DNA of 64,000 nucleotides. It comes from Chitinilyticum aquatile DSM 21506 (GTDB taxonomy: Bacteria > Pseudomonadota > Gammaproteobacteria > Burkholderiales > Chitinibacteraceae). A program made the position numbers and the translations under genes. Under the pieces are notes generated by a model. It made no database searches. It saw only the letters and a list, made by a program, of their open reading frames with translations, and was not told the DNA's origin. This document shows positions 1 through 8,476 of this stretch, one piece after another. Where the stretch lies: the NCBI RefSeq assembly GCF_000430805.1, contig NZ_KE387259.1:62001-126000 (forward strand), given 5' to 3'. How positions within the stretch are numbered: position 1 is the first letter of the stretch; each line of letters starts with the position of its first letter.

Positions 1-294
1 AAACGAGAACTGATTGAAGCCGTACGCCTGCTGGCCGCTCTGGATCAGCCCGACCTTGACCGCAAGACGGTCGCACTCGTGCTCGACGCCTTTTCCGCCG
101 TCGGTGTCGCCACCCTCAAGGGCGGCGGCAGCCTGCCACTGCCGGGCCTTGGCAAACTGGCCATCCAGCATCGTGCCGCCCGCATGGGACGCAACCCGCG
201 CACCGGCGAGCCGGTAGCCATTGCCGCCAAGCGCACGCTGAAATACACCCCACTGAAAACACTCAAGGACGAGCTGGCCAGCCAGCAAGGGTGA
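1..294 (+). CDS. HU/IHF-family DNA-binding protein, C-terminal part
   Basis: The reading frame is open from the first base, so the N-terminus lies outside the window; 97 residues are visible. The segment LPGLGKL followed by GRNPRTGE is the beta-arm signature of the HU/IHF family, which binds and bends DNA as a dimer in the nucleoid. The visible part is already longer than a canonical 90-residue HU, and its N-terminal stretch is atypical, so this is probably a divergent HU-like protein rather than HupB itself. The gene is followed by a GC-rich hairpin at 308-334 and then by an unrelated TPR gene. Confidence 0.8.
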   Translation, partial: KRELIEAVRLLAALDQPDLDRKTVALVLDAFSAVGVATLKGGGSLPLPGLGKLAIQHRAARMGRNPRTGEPVAIAAKRTLKYTPLKTLKDELASQQG

Positions 295-307
295 CGACAC
301 GCAACAG

Positions 308-334
308 CAGCAACAGCATTTCGTGATGTTGCTG
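308..334 (+). terminator. Hairpin after the HU-like gene
   Basis: An inverted repeat with arms CAGCAACA (308-315) and TGTTGCTG (327-334) starts 14 nt after the HU-like stop codon. There is no following run of T, so it may act as a weak or Rho-assisted 3' end or as an mRNA stabiliser rather than an intrinsic terminator. Confidence 0.35.
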
Positions 335-354
335 CGCATGCCGGCCCGCCTTTT

Positions 355-366
355 GCTAAAATCGCG
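355..366 (+). promoter_or_regulatory. Putative -10 region GCTAAAATCGCG before the TPR gene
   Basis: TAAAAT (357-362) followed by a GC-rich discriminator lies 37 nt before the ATG at 400. The same 12-mer occurs before lptM (54875-54886), and with one change before plsY (57580-57591), at similar distances from the start codons, which supports a promoter role. No convincing -35 box is visible here. Confidence 0.4.
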
Positions 367-399
367 CATCCCTGATTCCATCCGTACCGGAACTTGCCC

Positions 400-1452
400 A
401 TGCCGCGACTGCGTTCACTGTTCGTCTCTCTCGCCCTGCTAGCCTCAGCCCATGTACTGGCCGGTGACGCGGAGGACATACAGCAGCTGCTGAAAGCCAG
501 GCAGTATCCGCAAGCGCTGGAGCGCGCCGACAAGGCGCTGGCTGGCTCGCCGAAAGATGTGCAGCTGCGCTTTCTGCGCGGCCTCGCGCTGACTGAAACC
601 GGGCGCACCGACGAGGCCATCAAGGCATTCACCCAGATTGCCGAGGAAAACCCGGGCCTGCCCGAGCCGTACAACAATCTGGCCGTGCTCTACGCCCAGC
701 AGAACCAGTACGACAAGGCCCGTGCCGCCCTGCAGATGGCCATACAGACCAACCCGAGCTATGCAATTGCCCATGAAAATCTGGGTGATCTTTATGCCCG
801 TCTTGCCTCCCAGTCGTATGACAAGGCCCTGCAACTGGAATCCGGCAACGCCAAAATCCAGACCAAACTGACGCTGGTTCACGAACTCTTCAGCCGCAAT
901 CCGCAAATGGCGCCGCGTGGCGGCAGCCCGACCCGGATCGCTGCAGCTGCCATTACGCCGAGACCGACACTGCCTGCCACGCCCGTTCCGACCAGGGCCG
1001 CCACACCGCTGCCTACGCCCACCAAGGCACCGTCGGCCACACCGGCACCGACCGCAACGCCGACAGCCAAGCCGACCGAAGCCCCCAAGCAGGCCGACAC
1101 AGGCAAGCCAGCGGATCGCCAGCGCGTACTCAACAGCATCGACCGCTGGGCTGCAGCGTGGTCGAAGCAGAATGCCGATGCGTATCTGGCCAGCTACAGC
1201 AAGAATTTCCGCACACCCAAAGGCCAGAAATATGCGGAATGGGCCAGCGAACGCCGTGACCGCGTCACCGCACCGAAACGCATCGAAGTCGGGATCAGCA
1301 ATCCGGAAGTCGAATTCATCGATGGCAATACCGTGAAGGTCAAGCTGCGCCAGAGCTACAAATCGGACCGTCTGAGCTCCACCACCGGCAAGGTGCTGAT
1401 CATGGAACGCAGCGGCGATGGCTGGCTGATTGTTGAAGAACGCGCCGGCTAA
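400..1452 (+). CDS. Secreted TPR protein with Pro/Thr-rich linker and C-terminal NTF2-like domain
   Basis: The 350-residue product starts with a signal peptide (about residues 1-21, ending HVLA). Tandem TPR helices follow to about residue 165, then a low-complexity linker rich in Pro, Thr and Ala (about 170-235). The C-terminal domain of about 110 residues resembles the NTF2-like domain at the end of Cds6-type L,D-transpeptidases. The ATG at 400 is preferred over an in-frame TTG at 394 because the signal peptide then begins MPRLRS. The next gene, 11 nt downstream, is an L,D-transpeptidase carrying a related C-terminal domain, so the pair is probably one operon acting in the periplasm on peptidoglycan. 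The exact role is unknown; the TPR part probably mediates protein contacts. Confidence 0.8.
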   Translation: MPRLRSLFVSLALLASAHVLAGDAEDIQQLLKARQYPQALERADKALAGSPKDVQLRFLRGLALTETGRTDEAIKAFTQIAEENPGLPEPYNNLAVLYAQQNQYDKARAALQMAIQTNPSYAIAHENLGDLYARLASQSYDKALQLESGNAKIQTKLTLVHELFSRNPQMAPRGGSPTRIAAAAITPRPTLPATPVPTRAATPLPTPTKAPSATPAPTATPTAKPTEAPKQADTGKPADRQRVLNSIDRWAAAWSKQNADAYLASYSKNFRTPKGQKYAEWASERRDRVTAPKRIEVGISNPEVEFIDGNTVKVKLRQSYKSDRLSSTTGKVLIMERSGDGWLIVEERAG

Positions 1453-1463
1453 GGATATTCACG

Positions 1464-2735
1464 TTGCACTACATCCGATGGTTCAAGCGCCTCGTGATCA
1501 TCACGCTGCTGCTGGTCATTGCACCGGCAGCACGTCCGATCTTCAGCGACCCAGCCCCCGTTTCCCTGCTAATTGAAAAGCAGGGCAAGGCGGCAAATGG
1601 TACGCCGGAGCAGCGCATCATGGCGGCCATCGACGCGATTCGTGGCGGCCAGATCGCTGACGCCACGGCAACCGTCGAAGCCCTGCTCGCCGAACACCCG
1701 AATTACCGCCTCGCCCACCTGCTACGCGGCGATCTGTATGCCATGCGCGCACAGCCGCTTGACCGCATTGGTGGTGGCGTGGAGGGCAACAACCTCGCCA
1801 GCCAGCTGGAAGACCTGCGCCTGGAAGCCTACCAGCGCAACCAGTACCGCCTGAATCCGCCCCATGTCAACAAACTTCCCGGCAACCTGCTGGTGTTTGC
1901 CGACGAGATGAAACACGCCATTCTGGTCGATACCCGCGCCTCGCGGATTTACGTGTACGCCAACGACAACGGCACCCCGCGCTATGTGACCGATTTCTAC
2001 GTCACCATCGGCAAACTGGGCTTCGACAAATACAAGGAAGGCGATCAGCGCACACCACTGGGCGTTTACTTTGTCACTGGCCACCTGCCACGCGAACAGC
2101 TCGACAAGAGCTACGGGGCGCAGGCCGATCTGTACGGCGTCGGCGCATGGCCGATTTCCTACCCCAACGAGCTGGATCGCACACAGGGTCGCACCGGTCA
2201 CGGGATCTGGCTGCACGGTGTTCCGGCCGCGACGTATGCCCGCGCACCGCTGGCATCGAATGGTTGCGTCGCACTCACCAATCCGGAAATGCAGAAGCTG
2301 GCCGAATACCTGCAGCTCGGCAAAACCGCAGTCGTCATCGTTCCGGGCATTCAATGGCTGGATCAGGCCGCCTGGGACAAACAGCACGAGGCGGCCAAAG
2401 CCACACTGGAAAACTGGCGCACCGCGTGGGCCGAACGCCAGACCAGCCGCTATCTGAACTTCTACTCGGACAGCTTCCGCAGCGATGACGGCCTCAACAT
2501 CCGCAGCTGGAGCGAACAGAAAGCGGCGGTCAACAACAGCAAGGAATGGGTGAAGATTGATCTCAATGATGTCAGCATCTTTGCGGCAGGCGAAAACGCC
2601 AGCCAGCTGGTGACCAGCTTCGAGCAGGATTACCGCAGCAACAACCTCGATAACCGCATGAAAAAGCGCCTCTACTGGCAGCGCGAAGGCGAAGGCTGGC
2701 GCATCGTCTGGGAAGGCAGCAGCAACGCTGGCTGA
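1464..2735 (+). CDS. L,D-transpeptidase (YkuD domain) with C-terminal NTF2-like domain
   Basis: The 423-residue protein has an N-terminal membrane anchor or signal (about 8-26), a short TPR-like helical part (about 45-105), a YkuD catalytic domain (about 150-295) and an NTF2-like domain (about 310-420). The catalytic signature is visible: HG at 251-252 and SNGC ending at Cys268. YkuD enzymes make 3-3 peptidoglycan cross-links or attach proteins to the wall; the domain order matches the Cds6 type. The start is TTG at 1464, with AAGGA at 1451-1455, and overlaps no better ATG. It forms an operon with the preceding TPR gene, whose C-terminal domain it shares. A repeat element and a strong terminator follow. 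Confidence 0.88.
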   Translation: MHYIRWFKRLVIITLLLVIAPAARPIFSDPAPVSLLIEKQGKAANGTPEQRIMAAIDAIRGGQIADATATVEALLAEHPNYRLAHLLRGDLYAMRAQPLDRIGGGVEGNNLASQLEDLRLEAYQRNQYRLNPPHVNKLPGNLLVFADEMKHAILVDTRASRIYVYANDNGTPRYVTDFYVTIGKLGFDKYKEGDQRTPLGVYFVTGHLPREQLDKSYGAQADLYGVGAWPISYPNELDRTQGRTGHGIWLHGVPAATYARAPLASNGCVALTNPEMQKLAEYLQLGKTAVVIVPGIQWLDQAAWDKQHEAAKATLENWRTAWAERQTSRYLNFYSDSFRSDDGLNIRSWSEQKAAVNNSKEWVKIDLNDVSIFAAGENASQLVTSFEQDYRSNNLDNRMKKRLYWQREGEGWRIVWEGSSNAG

Positions 2736-2741
2736 TTGCGC

Positions 2742-2800
2742 ATACCCATGAGTGCATGAAAGCACAACCCTTATCCGGAAAAGGCTCCAGTCACATACCC
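2742..2800 (-). repeat. 59-nt intergenic repeat, copy 1
   Basis: This copy fits ATACCC-N18-AACC-N13-GGC-N9-ATACCC read on the plus strand (consensus AGCC at the third block). It begins 6 nt after the L,D-transpeptidase stop codon and is directly followed by the bidirectional terminator at 2801. Strand is given for the GGGTAT-first orientation used to align all copies. Confidence 0.7.
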
Positions 2801-2834
2801 AACAAAAAACCGCAGCACGCTGCGGTTTTTTGTT
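2801..2834. terminator. Bidirectional intrinsic terminator
   Basis: A perfect 15-bp inverted repeat (2801-2815 and 2820-2834, loop CACG) has a GC core CCGCAG/CTGCGG flanked by A and T runs on both sides. It sits between the convergent L,D-transpeptidase and SDR genes and can end transcription from both. Confidence 0.9.
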
Positions 2835-2851
2835 GGCAGTACCGGCACAGA

Positions 2852-3592
2852 TCAGAGTGCCAGGCCGCCCGTAACCTCGATGGCGGCGCCATTGATGTAG
2901 CTGGCTTCGTCGCTGGCAAGGAAGGCATACACATTGGCAATTTCTTCCGGCCGTGCCACGCGCTGCATCGGAATGCGCGACTCCATCTTCTTCAGCACGT
3001 CTTCCGGCATTGCCATCACCATCGGCGTACCGACAAAGCCCGGACACACGGCATTGGCACGAATGCCTTTCTTGCCAAGTTCCTTGGCCCAGGTTTTCAC
3101 GAAACCGATAACACCGAACTTGGTCGCGGCGTAGTTGGTCTGGCCGAAATTGCCATACACGCCCACGACAGACGAGGCATTCAGGATCACGCCAGCCCCC
3201 TGCGCCACCATGGTATCGACCACGGCGCGGGTACAGTTGTAAACGCCCTTCAGATTGATGTCGATCACGCGGTCGAACTGCTCGTCGGTCATCTTGACCA
3301 GCTGAGCATCGGCGGTGATGCCGGCATTGTTCACCAGTACGTCAATGCGGCCATACTTGGATTTCACGCCATCAACCATGGCGGCGATCTGCGCCTTGTC
3401 GGTGACGTTGACCAGATAACCGACAGCATCGGCGCCACCAGCCACCAGCTCGGCAACCAGCGTGTCGATGCCAGCCTGATTGACGTCACACACGACGACC
3501 TTGGCGCCTTCTGCGGCGAATTTGCGTGCGGTTGCCTCACCAATGCCACTGGCTGCACCGGTAATGATGGATACTTTATCTTTGAGTTTCAT
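2852..3592 (-). CDS. FabG-like short-chain dehydrogenase/reductase
   Basis: The 246-residue classical SDR has the Rossmann signature TGAASGIG near residue 12, NNAG near residue 88, and an active site with Ser (NASS) followed by YAATK. It reduces 3-oxoacyl-ACP or acetoacetyl-CoA with NAD(P)H in the cytoplasm. FabG-type fatty acid reductase and PhaB-type acetoacetyl-CoA reductase cannot be separated by eye. It stands alone, without fatty-acid or PHA genes nearby, so it is more likely a secondary FabG homologue than the core enzyme. The ATG at 3592 gives the usual N-terminus MKLKDKV; longer in-frame extensions lack conservation. Confidence 0.85.
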   Translation of the reverse strand: MKLKDKVSIITGAASGIGEATARKFAAEGAKVVVCDVNQAGIDTLVAELVAGGADAVGYLVNVTDKAQIAAMVDGVKSKYGRIDVLVNNAGITADAQLVKMTDEQFDRVIDINLKGVYNCTRAVVDTMVAQGAGVILNASSVVGVYGNFGQTNYAATKFGVIGFVKTWAKELGKKGIRANAVCPGFVGTPMVMAMPEDVLKKMESRIPMQRVARPEEIANVYAFLASDEASYINGAAIEVTGGLAL

Positions 3593-3725
3593 GCCCGACC
3601 CCTGGTTGCGATTGAAAAGTGCCGGCGCGCTAACGGCGCACCGCATCAGGAATCAGCATAGCCGCCATTGTGCGGCGCAGCAAGGAAGATCAGACAGGAA
3701 TGTGCAAGGGACAGACAGCGCGGAA

Positions 3726-4040
3726 TCAGTGCCCGGCCGGATCGCCGCCGGCCTCGTCGATCAGTGTGCGGCAATCGATGATGCGCAGGTCATTGTCACG
3801 CGCGAACGTCATGATGAACTCGTACACGCGCGGGTCGATTTTTTCCAGCTGCTTGTCGACCGCGACGCAGCGCACATTGTTGTGCACCATTGGCCGCACA
3901 TACGGCGCGTAGGACAGTTTCTGATCATGCCCGAAGGTGGACAGGATGCCGGAGAGTCGCTCGGCCCAGTCGCTGGGACGGAATTCGCGGCCGGAGCTGG
4001 TTAGGCCCTGAATGATGATTTCGTAAGGATTACAGATCAT
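3726..4040 (-). CDS. DUF3579 family protein
   Basis: The 104-residue product, beginning MICNPYEIIIQGL, matches the DUF3579 family, a small cytoplasmic protein common in betaproteobacteria with no known function. The frame is open further upstream, but similarity starts at this methionine. It is transcribed divergently from argF, with about 210 bp between the two starts; no clear Shine-Dalgarno is visible. The linkage to argF suggests co-inheritance but gives no direct functional clue. Confidence 0.8.
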   Translation of the reverse strand: MICNPYEIIIQGLTSSGREFRPSDWAERLSGILSTFGHDQKLSYAPYVRPMVHNNVRCVAVDKQLEKIDPRVYEFIMTFARDNDLRIIDCRTLIDEAGGDPAGH

Positions 4041-4249
4041 GATGCATCTTGGCGGAAACGCCCTCTCAGGCTCATGGGCATTATAACACCGCCACAATCG
4101 CCCCGCCCCCTTCAGACGAGCAATATCGGCATTCCCCGGTCTGCATACGCATCGGGGCTTGCCAGTACAGCGCAAACGGCTGAATAATGTTAACTTTTTC
4201 CCGCGTTGCCGGCGCCAAGCGTGTACGGCGAGACAGGACCCTGACAACC

Positions 4250-5164
4250 ATGCGTCACTACCTTCAGTTCTCCGATTTCAGCCGCGAAGAGTACGATTAC
4301 CTTTTCGAGCGCACCGCCAAGATCAAGGCTCGCCTCAAGGCGGGCGAACTCTACCAGCCGCTGCCCGGCAAGGTGCTCGGCATGATCTTCGAAAAAAGCT
4401 CGACCCGCACTCGCGTATCGTTTGAAGCCGGCATGTTCCAGCTCGGCGGCCACGCCATGTTCATGCACTCGAAGGACACCCAGCTCGGCCGTGGTGAACC
4501 GATCGAAGATGTCGCCCAGGTCATCAGTCGCATGGTCGATATCGTGATGATCCGCACCTTCGAACAGAGCATCATCGAGCGCTTCGCCGAAAACTCCAAG
4601 GTTCCGGTCATCAACGGCCTGACCAATGAATACCATCCCTGCCAGATCATGGCCGACATCTTTACCTACATCGAGAAATCCGGCTCGATCGAAGGCAAGA
4701 CCGTCGCTTGGATCGGCGACTCGAACAATGTGTCGCGCACCTGGCTGCAGGCGGCCAAGATATTCAACTTCAAGCTGAACATTGCCTGCCCGCCCGGCTA
4801 CGACATGACCGTACTGGACGGCCAGACCTACGGCAGCGATATCTTCGAAATCTTCCGTGATCCGTACCAGGCGGCACGCGATGCCGACATCGTCACCACC
4901 GACGTCAGCGTATCCATGGGCTTCGAGCGCGAAACCCTGCAGCGCAAGAAGGACTTCCTCAGCTACAAGGTCAGCGAAAAACTGATGCTGCAGGCCAAGG
5001 CCAATGCCGTATTCATGCACTGCCTGCCGGCACACCGCGGTGAAGAAGTCGACCCGGAAGTGATCGACGGCCCGCAATCCATTGTCTGGGACGAAGCGGA
5101 AAACCGCATGCACACCCAGAAGGCCGTAATCGAATATCTGCTGCTGGGCCGCATCGAGGACTGA
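4250..5164 (+). CDS. argF: Ornithine carbamoyltransferase
   Basis: The 304-residue enzyme converts ornithine and carbamoyl phosphate to citrulline in arginine synthesis. It shows the carbamoyl-phosphate motif SSTRTR, the HPCQ motif and the ornithine-binding motif HCLPAHRG, all intact, and has the normal family length. The start MRHYLQF at 4250 is chosen because the upstream in-frame extension is not family-like. Weak upstream signals include TGAATAAT at 4181-4188, which resembles half an ArgR box. A LysE-type exporter follows 3 nt downstream, and argG lies 0.8 kb further on, so citrulline and argininosuccinate synthesis are clustered. Carbamoyl phosphate would come from CarAB, encoded at 46-50 kb. 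Confidence 0.95.
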   Translation: MRHYLQFSDFSREEYDYLFERTAKIKARLKAGELYQPLPGKVLGMIFEKSSTRTRVSFEAGMFQLGGHAMFMHSKDTQLGRGEPIEDVAQVISRMVDIVMIRTFEQSIIERFAENSKVPVINGLTNEYHPCQIMADIFTYIEKSGSIEGKTVAWIGDSNNVSRTWLQAAKIFNFKLNIACPPGYDMTVLDGQTYGSDIFEIFRDPYQAARDADIVTTDVSVSMGFERETLQRKKDFLSYKVSEKLMLQAKANAVFMHCLPAHRGEEVDPEVIDGPQSIVWDEAENRMHTQKAVIEYLLLGRIED

Positions 5165-5167
5165 TAC

Positions 5168-5794
5168 GTGTCCATGCTAGGCATCACCGACCTTGCCACT
5201 TACGTGATCGGAACGGTCGCCATCATTCTGGCGCCCGGACCGAATTCGCTGTTCACGCTGGGCGTAGCCGCGCAGCGTGGCGTGCGCGCGGGTTACGCTG
5301 CGGCGGCCGGCATCGTGGTCGGTGATCTCTGCCTGATGCTGGCGGCTGTGCTCGGGGTCGCCGCCCTGATGAAGGCCTTTCCGGCTGCGTATGACGTGGT
5401 GCGCTATCTGGGTGCCGCCTACCTCGCCTACCTGGGTATGCGCCTGTTACTCAACAAGCGAAAGGGCTCCGACGATAAACCCGTCGATGTACCAGCCAGC
5501 CATATTTTCCGCAAGGCGCTCGGCATCTCGTTGGTCAATGTAAAGGCCATCCTGTTTTTCATGGCCTTCTTCCCGCAATTTGTCGACCCGTCCTACGGCA
5601 ATGTGCCGCTGACCTTTACCGCGCTCGGACTGATCCTGCAGGCGATCAGCCTGAGCTATCTGAGCGTATTGATTCTTGCCGGTGCCGGTCTTGCCAGACG
5701 ACTGCGCCACACCCCCTGGGTGGGCGCGCTGCTGCAGCGCCTGACCGGCATTCTGTTCATCAGTTTCGGAGCCCGGCTGGCGCTGAGTCGCTAG
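5168..5794 (+). CDS. LysE/RhtB family amino-acid exporter
   Basis: The 208-residue membrane protein has about six hydrophobic segments and the family's N-terminal motif APGPNSLFTLGVAAQRG. Members export amino acids such as lysine, arginine, leucine or homoserine. The GTG start at 5168 is favoured because GAGGA (5156-5160) lies 7 nt upstream; an ATG at 5174 is the alternative. It begins 3 nt after the argF stop codon, suggesting co-expression and perhaps export of arginine or an intermediate. The substrate is inference only. Confidence 0.82.
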   Translation: MSMLGITDLATYVIGTVAIILAPGPNSLFTLGVAAQRGVRAGYAAAAGIVVGDLCLMLAAVLGVAALMKAFPAAYDVVRYLGAAYLAYLGMRLLLNKRKGSDDKPVDVPASHIFRKALGISLVNVKAILFFMAFFPQFVDPSYGNVPLTFTALGLILQAISLSYLSVLILAGAGLARRLRHTPWVGALLQRLTGILFISFGARLALSR

Positions 5795-5835
5795 CAGGGT
5801 GCTGAAACAGTCGCGTTCTTCACCGGCATCAAGCA

Positions 5836-5850
5836 CCGGGCAAAGCCCGG
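5836..5850 (+). terminator. GC hairpin after the LysE-type gene
   Basis: CCGGGC-AAA-GCCCGG forms a 6-bp stem without a T run, 42 nt after the exporter stop codon. It could be a weak terminator or RNA 3' end. Confidence 0.3.
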
Positions 5851-5898
5851 CGCAAACATGCCGTTGAATGATCAGCGGCGAATTTTATTTTCAATACA

Positions 5899-5951
5899 TT
5901 TTCATCGGCTTTGCCGCTGAAAATGCAGCGCAGGCTGTTTTCAACAGCCTG
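5899..5951 (+). promoter_or_regulatory. Two adjacent hairpins in the argG leader
   Basis: Hairpin one (5899-5923) pairs TTTTCA with TGAAAA and GGC with GCC around a small loop. Hairpin two (5931-5951) is a perfect 9-bp stem CAGGCTGTT/AACAGCCTG with loop TTC. Both lie 33-85 nt before the argG start. They may be leader structures controlling argG or a processed 3' end of the upstream transcript; no T run follows. Confidence 0.35.
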
Positions 5952-5983
5952 CTGGTCCGGAATCGTTTTATCGGGAGTAAAAG

Positions 5984-7201
5984 ATGTCTGACGTGAAAAA
6001 AGTCGTGCTCGCCTATTCGGGCGGCCTGGATACCTCGGTCATTCTGAAGTGGCTGCAGGATACCTATCAATGCGAAGTGGTGACCTTCACCGCCGACCTC
6101 GGCCAGGGCGAAGAACTCGAGCCGGCACGCCAGAAAGCGCTGCAGTTCGGCATCAAGCCGGAGCACATCTATATCGATGACGTGCGCGAAGAATTCGTGC
6201 GCGACTTCGTCTTCCCGATGTTCCGCGCCAACACCGTATACGAAGGCGAATACTTGCTGGGCACCTCGATTGCCCGCCCGCTGATCGCCAAGCGCCTGAT
6301 CGAGATCGCCCGCGAAACCGGCGCTGACGCCATCAGCCACGGCGCCACCGGCAAGGGTAACGACCAGGTGCGCTTCGAGCTGGGCGCCTACGCGCTGATG
6401 CCGGAAGTGAAGATCATCGCCCCGTGGCGCGAATGGGATCTGCTGTCCCGCGAAAAACTGCTGGCCTATGCCGAAACCAACGGCATCCCGGTCGACATGA
6501 AGCACAAGAACGGCGGTGCGCCGTATTCGATGGATGCCAACCTGCTGCACATCAGCTTCGAAGGCCGCCATCTGGAAGACCCGAAGGCCGAAGCCGAAGA
6601 AAGCATGTGGCGCTGGACCGTCAGCCCGGAAGCCGCACCGGATGCCGCCGAATACGTCGACATCGAGTTCGCCAATGGCGACCCGGTCGCCATCAACGGC
6701 GTGGCACTGAAGCCGCACGAAATCCTGGCCAAGCTCAACGAGCTGGGTGGCAAGCACGGCATCGGCCGTCTGGATCTGGTGGAAAACCGCTACGTCGGCA
6801 TGAAGAGCCGCGGCTGCTACGAAACCCCGGGCGGCACCATTCTGCTGAAGGCTCACCGTGGCATCGAATCCATCACCCTGGACCGCGAAGTGGCCCACCT
6901 GAAGGACAGCCTGATGCCACGCTACGCCGAGCTGATCTACAACGGCTACTGGTGGTCACCCGAACGCCGTGCCCTGCAGGTACTGATCGACCACACCCAG
7001 GGCTACGTCAACGGCTGGGTCCGCGTGAAGCTCTACAAGGGCAGCGTATCTGTTGTCGCACGCGACTCCAAGGACACCCTGTTCGACCAGACCATCGCGA
7101 CCTTCGACGATGATGGCGGCGCCTACAACCAGGCTGACGCCGGTGGCTTCATCAAGCTCAACGCGCTGCGCATGCGTATCGCCGGCAAGAAGGGCCGCTA
7201 A
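5984..7201 (+). CDS. argG: Argininosuccinate synthase
   Basis: The 405-residue cytoplasmic enzyme joins citrulline and aspartate using ATP. The ATP-pyrophosphatase P-loop AYSGGLDTS is near residue 10, and the family segments [15 protein letters not shown] and GRLDLVENR are present. Length is normal for the type I family. GGGAG lies just upstream of the ATG. Together with argF, about 0.8 kb upstream, it supplies two consecutive steps of arginine synthesis; argH is not in the window. A GC-rich hairpin (7210-7227) and a variant repeat element follow the stop codon. Confidence 0.96.
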   Translation: MSDVKKVVLAYSGGLDTSVILKWLQDTYQCEVVTFTADLGQGEELEPARQKALQFGIKPEHIYIDDVREEFVRDFVFPMFRANTVYEGEYLLGTSIARPLIAKRLIEIARETGADAISHGATGKGNDQVRFELGAYALMPEVKIIAPWREWDLLSREKLLAYAETNGIPVDMKHKNGGAPYSMDANLLHISFEGRHLEDPKAEAEESMWRWTVSPEAAPDAAEYVDIEFANGDPVAINGVALKPHEILAKLNELGGKHGIGRLDLVENRYVGMKSRGCYETPGGTILLKAHRGIESITLDREVAHLKDSLMPRYAELIYNGYWWSPERRALQVLIDHTQGYVNGWVRVKLYKGSVSVVARDSKDTLFDQTIATFDDDGGAYNQADAGGFIKLNALRMRIAGKKGR

Positions 7202-7224
7202 GTCACTCGCCCCGGTGCAAGCCG

Positions 7225-7273
7225 GGGTATAACGCCAGAGCCATTACAAGCAATAGCTTCCAGAAATATACCC
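7225..7273 (-). repeat. 49-nt symmetric variant of the intergenic repeat
   Basis: This copy reads GGGTAT-N9-GCC-N13-(g)GC-N9-ATACCC on the plus strand; the second GGC block is off by one base. Its right end abuts the ATG of the DUF2788 gene with no spacer, so that gene lacks a normal Shine-Dalgarno sequence. Confidence 0.5.
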
Positions 7274-7471
7274 ATGACTGAAGAACAATTTACCGCCATT
7301 TCCGTGCCACTGCTCTGCACCGGACTGATCCTGTACATGGTCTTCATCATCTACAAGCTGGCCAAGGAATCGAAGGCTGGCAAGAAGGGGTTTCTGATTC
7401 TGCTGTTTGTACTGGGCTTCGGGATGTTCGGCTTCATTTTCAAGACCATCCTGACCGAGTTCCTGCAATAA
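7274..7471 (+). CDS. DUF2788 small membrane protein
   Basis: The 65-residue protein has two hydrophobic segments (about 12-29 and 40-60) separated by a basic loop KESKAGKKG. The N-terminus MTEEQF and the overall pattern match DUF2788, a family of tiny inner-membrane proteins of unknown function in beta- and gammaproteobacteria. No Shine-Dalgarno precedes the ATG; instead the last bases of a repeat element (ATACCC) touch the start codon. The gene is followed 28 nt later by ppnP and may share its transcript. Confidence 0.8.
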   Translation: MTEEQFTAISVPLLCTGLILYMVFIIYKLAKESKAGKKGFLILLFVLGFGMFGFIFKTILTEFLQ

Positions 7472-7499
7472 CCCATACCCAATTGTCCAAGAGACTTCC

Positions 7500-7811
7500 A
7501 TGAGCCAGTTCGACAACGTATCCGTACTCAAGCAAGCCAACGTCTATTTTGACGGCAAATGCGTCAGCCATACCATTCTGCTGGCAGATGGCACCCGCAA
7601 ATCCGTGGGCGTCATCCTGCCGTCCAAGCTGGTGTTCAATACCGGCGCACCGGAAATCATGGAACTGATCGCCGGCTCCTGCACCGTGAAGCTGGCCGGT
7701 GAAACGGAGGCCACCACCTACACCGGCGGCCAATCGTTCAATGTACCGGGTGATTCCAGCTTCGAAATCGAAGTGACCGACACCCTGCACTACGTCTGCC
7801 ACTTCGGCTAA
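7500..7811 (+). CDS. ppnP: Pyrimidine/purine nucleoside phosphorylase PpnP
   Basis: The 103-residue cupin-fold protein matches PpnP (formerly YaiE, DUF1255), a broad-specificity enzyme that phosphorolyses nucleosides to base and ribose-1-phosphate. Typical segments [15 protein letters not shown] and [11 protein letters not shown] are present, and the length is normal. It lies between the DUF2788 gene and yajQ and is closed by a clear hairpin terminator, so it ends a transcription unit. Confidence 0.9.
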   Translation: MSQFDNVSVLKQANVYFDGKCVSHTILLADGTRKSVGVILPSKLVFNTGAPEIMELIAGSCTVKLAGETEATTYTGGQSFNVPGDSSFEIEVTDTLHYVCHFG

Positions 7812-7830
7812 GCCCGAGCGCAGGCAATGA

Positions 7831-7860
7831 CAGAGCCGCCAACGCGGCTCTGTTGCATTT
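7831..7860 (+). terminator. Intrinsic terminator after ppnP
   Basis: CAGAGCCGC (7831-7839) pairs with GCGGCTCTG (7844-7852) around CAAC, followed by a T-rich tail. It lies 20 nt after the ppnP stop codon. Confidence 0.75.
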
Positions 7861-7900
7861 ATGGCTACATCAACCAACTACCTGCAGAAGGATTGCACTC

Positions 7901-8395
7901 ATGCCCTCTTTTGACATCACCTCCGAAGTCGACATGGTCGCACTGAAAAACGCCATCGACGTGGCTGAGCGGGCCATCGTCAACCGCTACGACTTCAAGG
8001 GCACCTCGGCCAAGGTTGAACTCAACGAGAAGAACGAACTGATCACGCTTTACGGCGACTCCGAGTTCCAGCTTGACCAGATCAAGGACCTGCTTTTCCC
8101 GGCTCTGGAAAAGAAGGAACCGGACAGCAGCAAGCGACTGGATGCCCAGGATGTGCAGAAAGTCTCCGGAAACAAGGTCAAGCAGGAACTGAAGATCAAG
8201 GCCGGCATCGACAAGGACCTGGCAAAGCGCATCACCGTTCTGATCAAGGACAGCAAACTCAAGGTCCAGACCGCCATCCAGGGCGACGCGGTGCGCGTTA
8301 CCGGTGCCAAGCGCGATGTGCTGCAGGAAACCATTGCCCTGATCCGCAAATCGGTCACGGACTTCCCGCTGCAATACCAGAATTTCCGCGACTAA
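7901..8395 (+). CDS. YajQ-family nucleotide-binding protein
   Basis: The 164-residue protein starts MPSFDITSEVD and carries the family segments NRYDFKGT and KLKVQTAIQGD. YajQ proteins have two RNA-recognition-like folds; in Xanthomonas and Pseudomonas members bind c-di-GMP and modulate transcription factors. AAGGA at 7888-7892 supports the ATG at 7901. The next gene downstream encodes a diguanylate cyclase, a suggestive pairing, although the two genes are separated by a hairpin and about 80 bp. Binding of c-di-GMP by this copy is inference. Confidence 0.9.
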   Translation: MPSFDITSEVDMVALKNAIDVAERAIVNRYDFKGTSAKVELNEKNELITLYGDSEFQLDQIKDLLFPALEKKEPDSSKRLDAQDVQKVSGNKVKQELKIKAGIDKDLAKRITVLIKDSKLKVQTAIQGDAVRVTGAKRDVLQETIALIRKSVTDFPLQYQNFRD

Positions 8396-8402
8396 ACCGC
8401 CA

Positions 8403-8436
8403 CAGGTAGGCCACAGAAGGAGACTGTACCTACCTG
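8403..8436 (+). terminator. Hairpin between yajQ and the diguanylate cyclase gene
   Basis: A perfect 8-bp outer stem CAGGTAGG/CCTACCTG encloses an inner ACAG/CTGT stem. It starts 8 nt after the yajQ stop codon. No T run follows, so it may be a weak terminator or an RNA-protecting structure. Confidence 0.4.
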
Positions 8437-8476
8437 CAAGGTCTATAGTAAGCAGACTTTTCCACTGCCTCTGCTC

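Noticed and set aside
4181-4188. ArgR operator before argF
   Set aside because: Only one half-site (TGAATAAT) is present; the second half needed for an ARG box is not recognisable.
7475-7480. Further ATACCC hexamers (7475, 12310, 27513, 63138) as additional repeat copies
   Set aside because: The AGCC and GGC blocks are not found at the required distances on either side.
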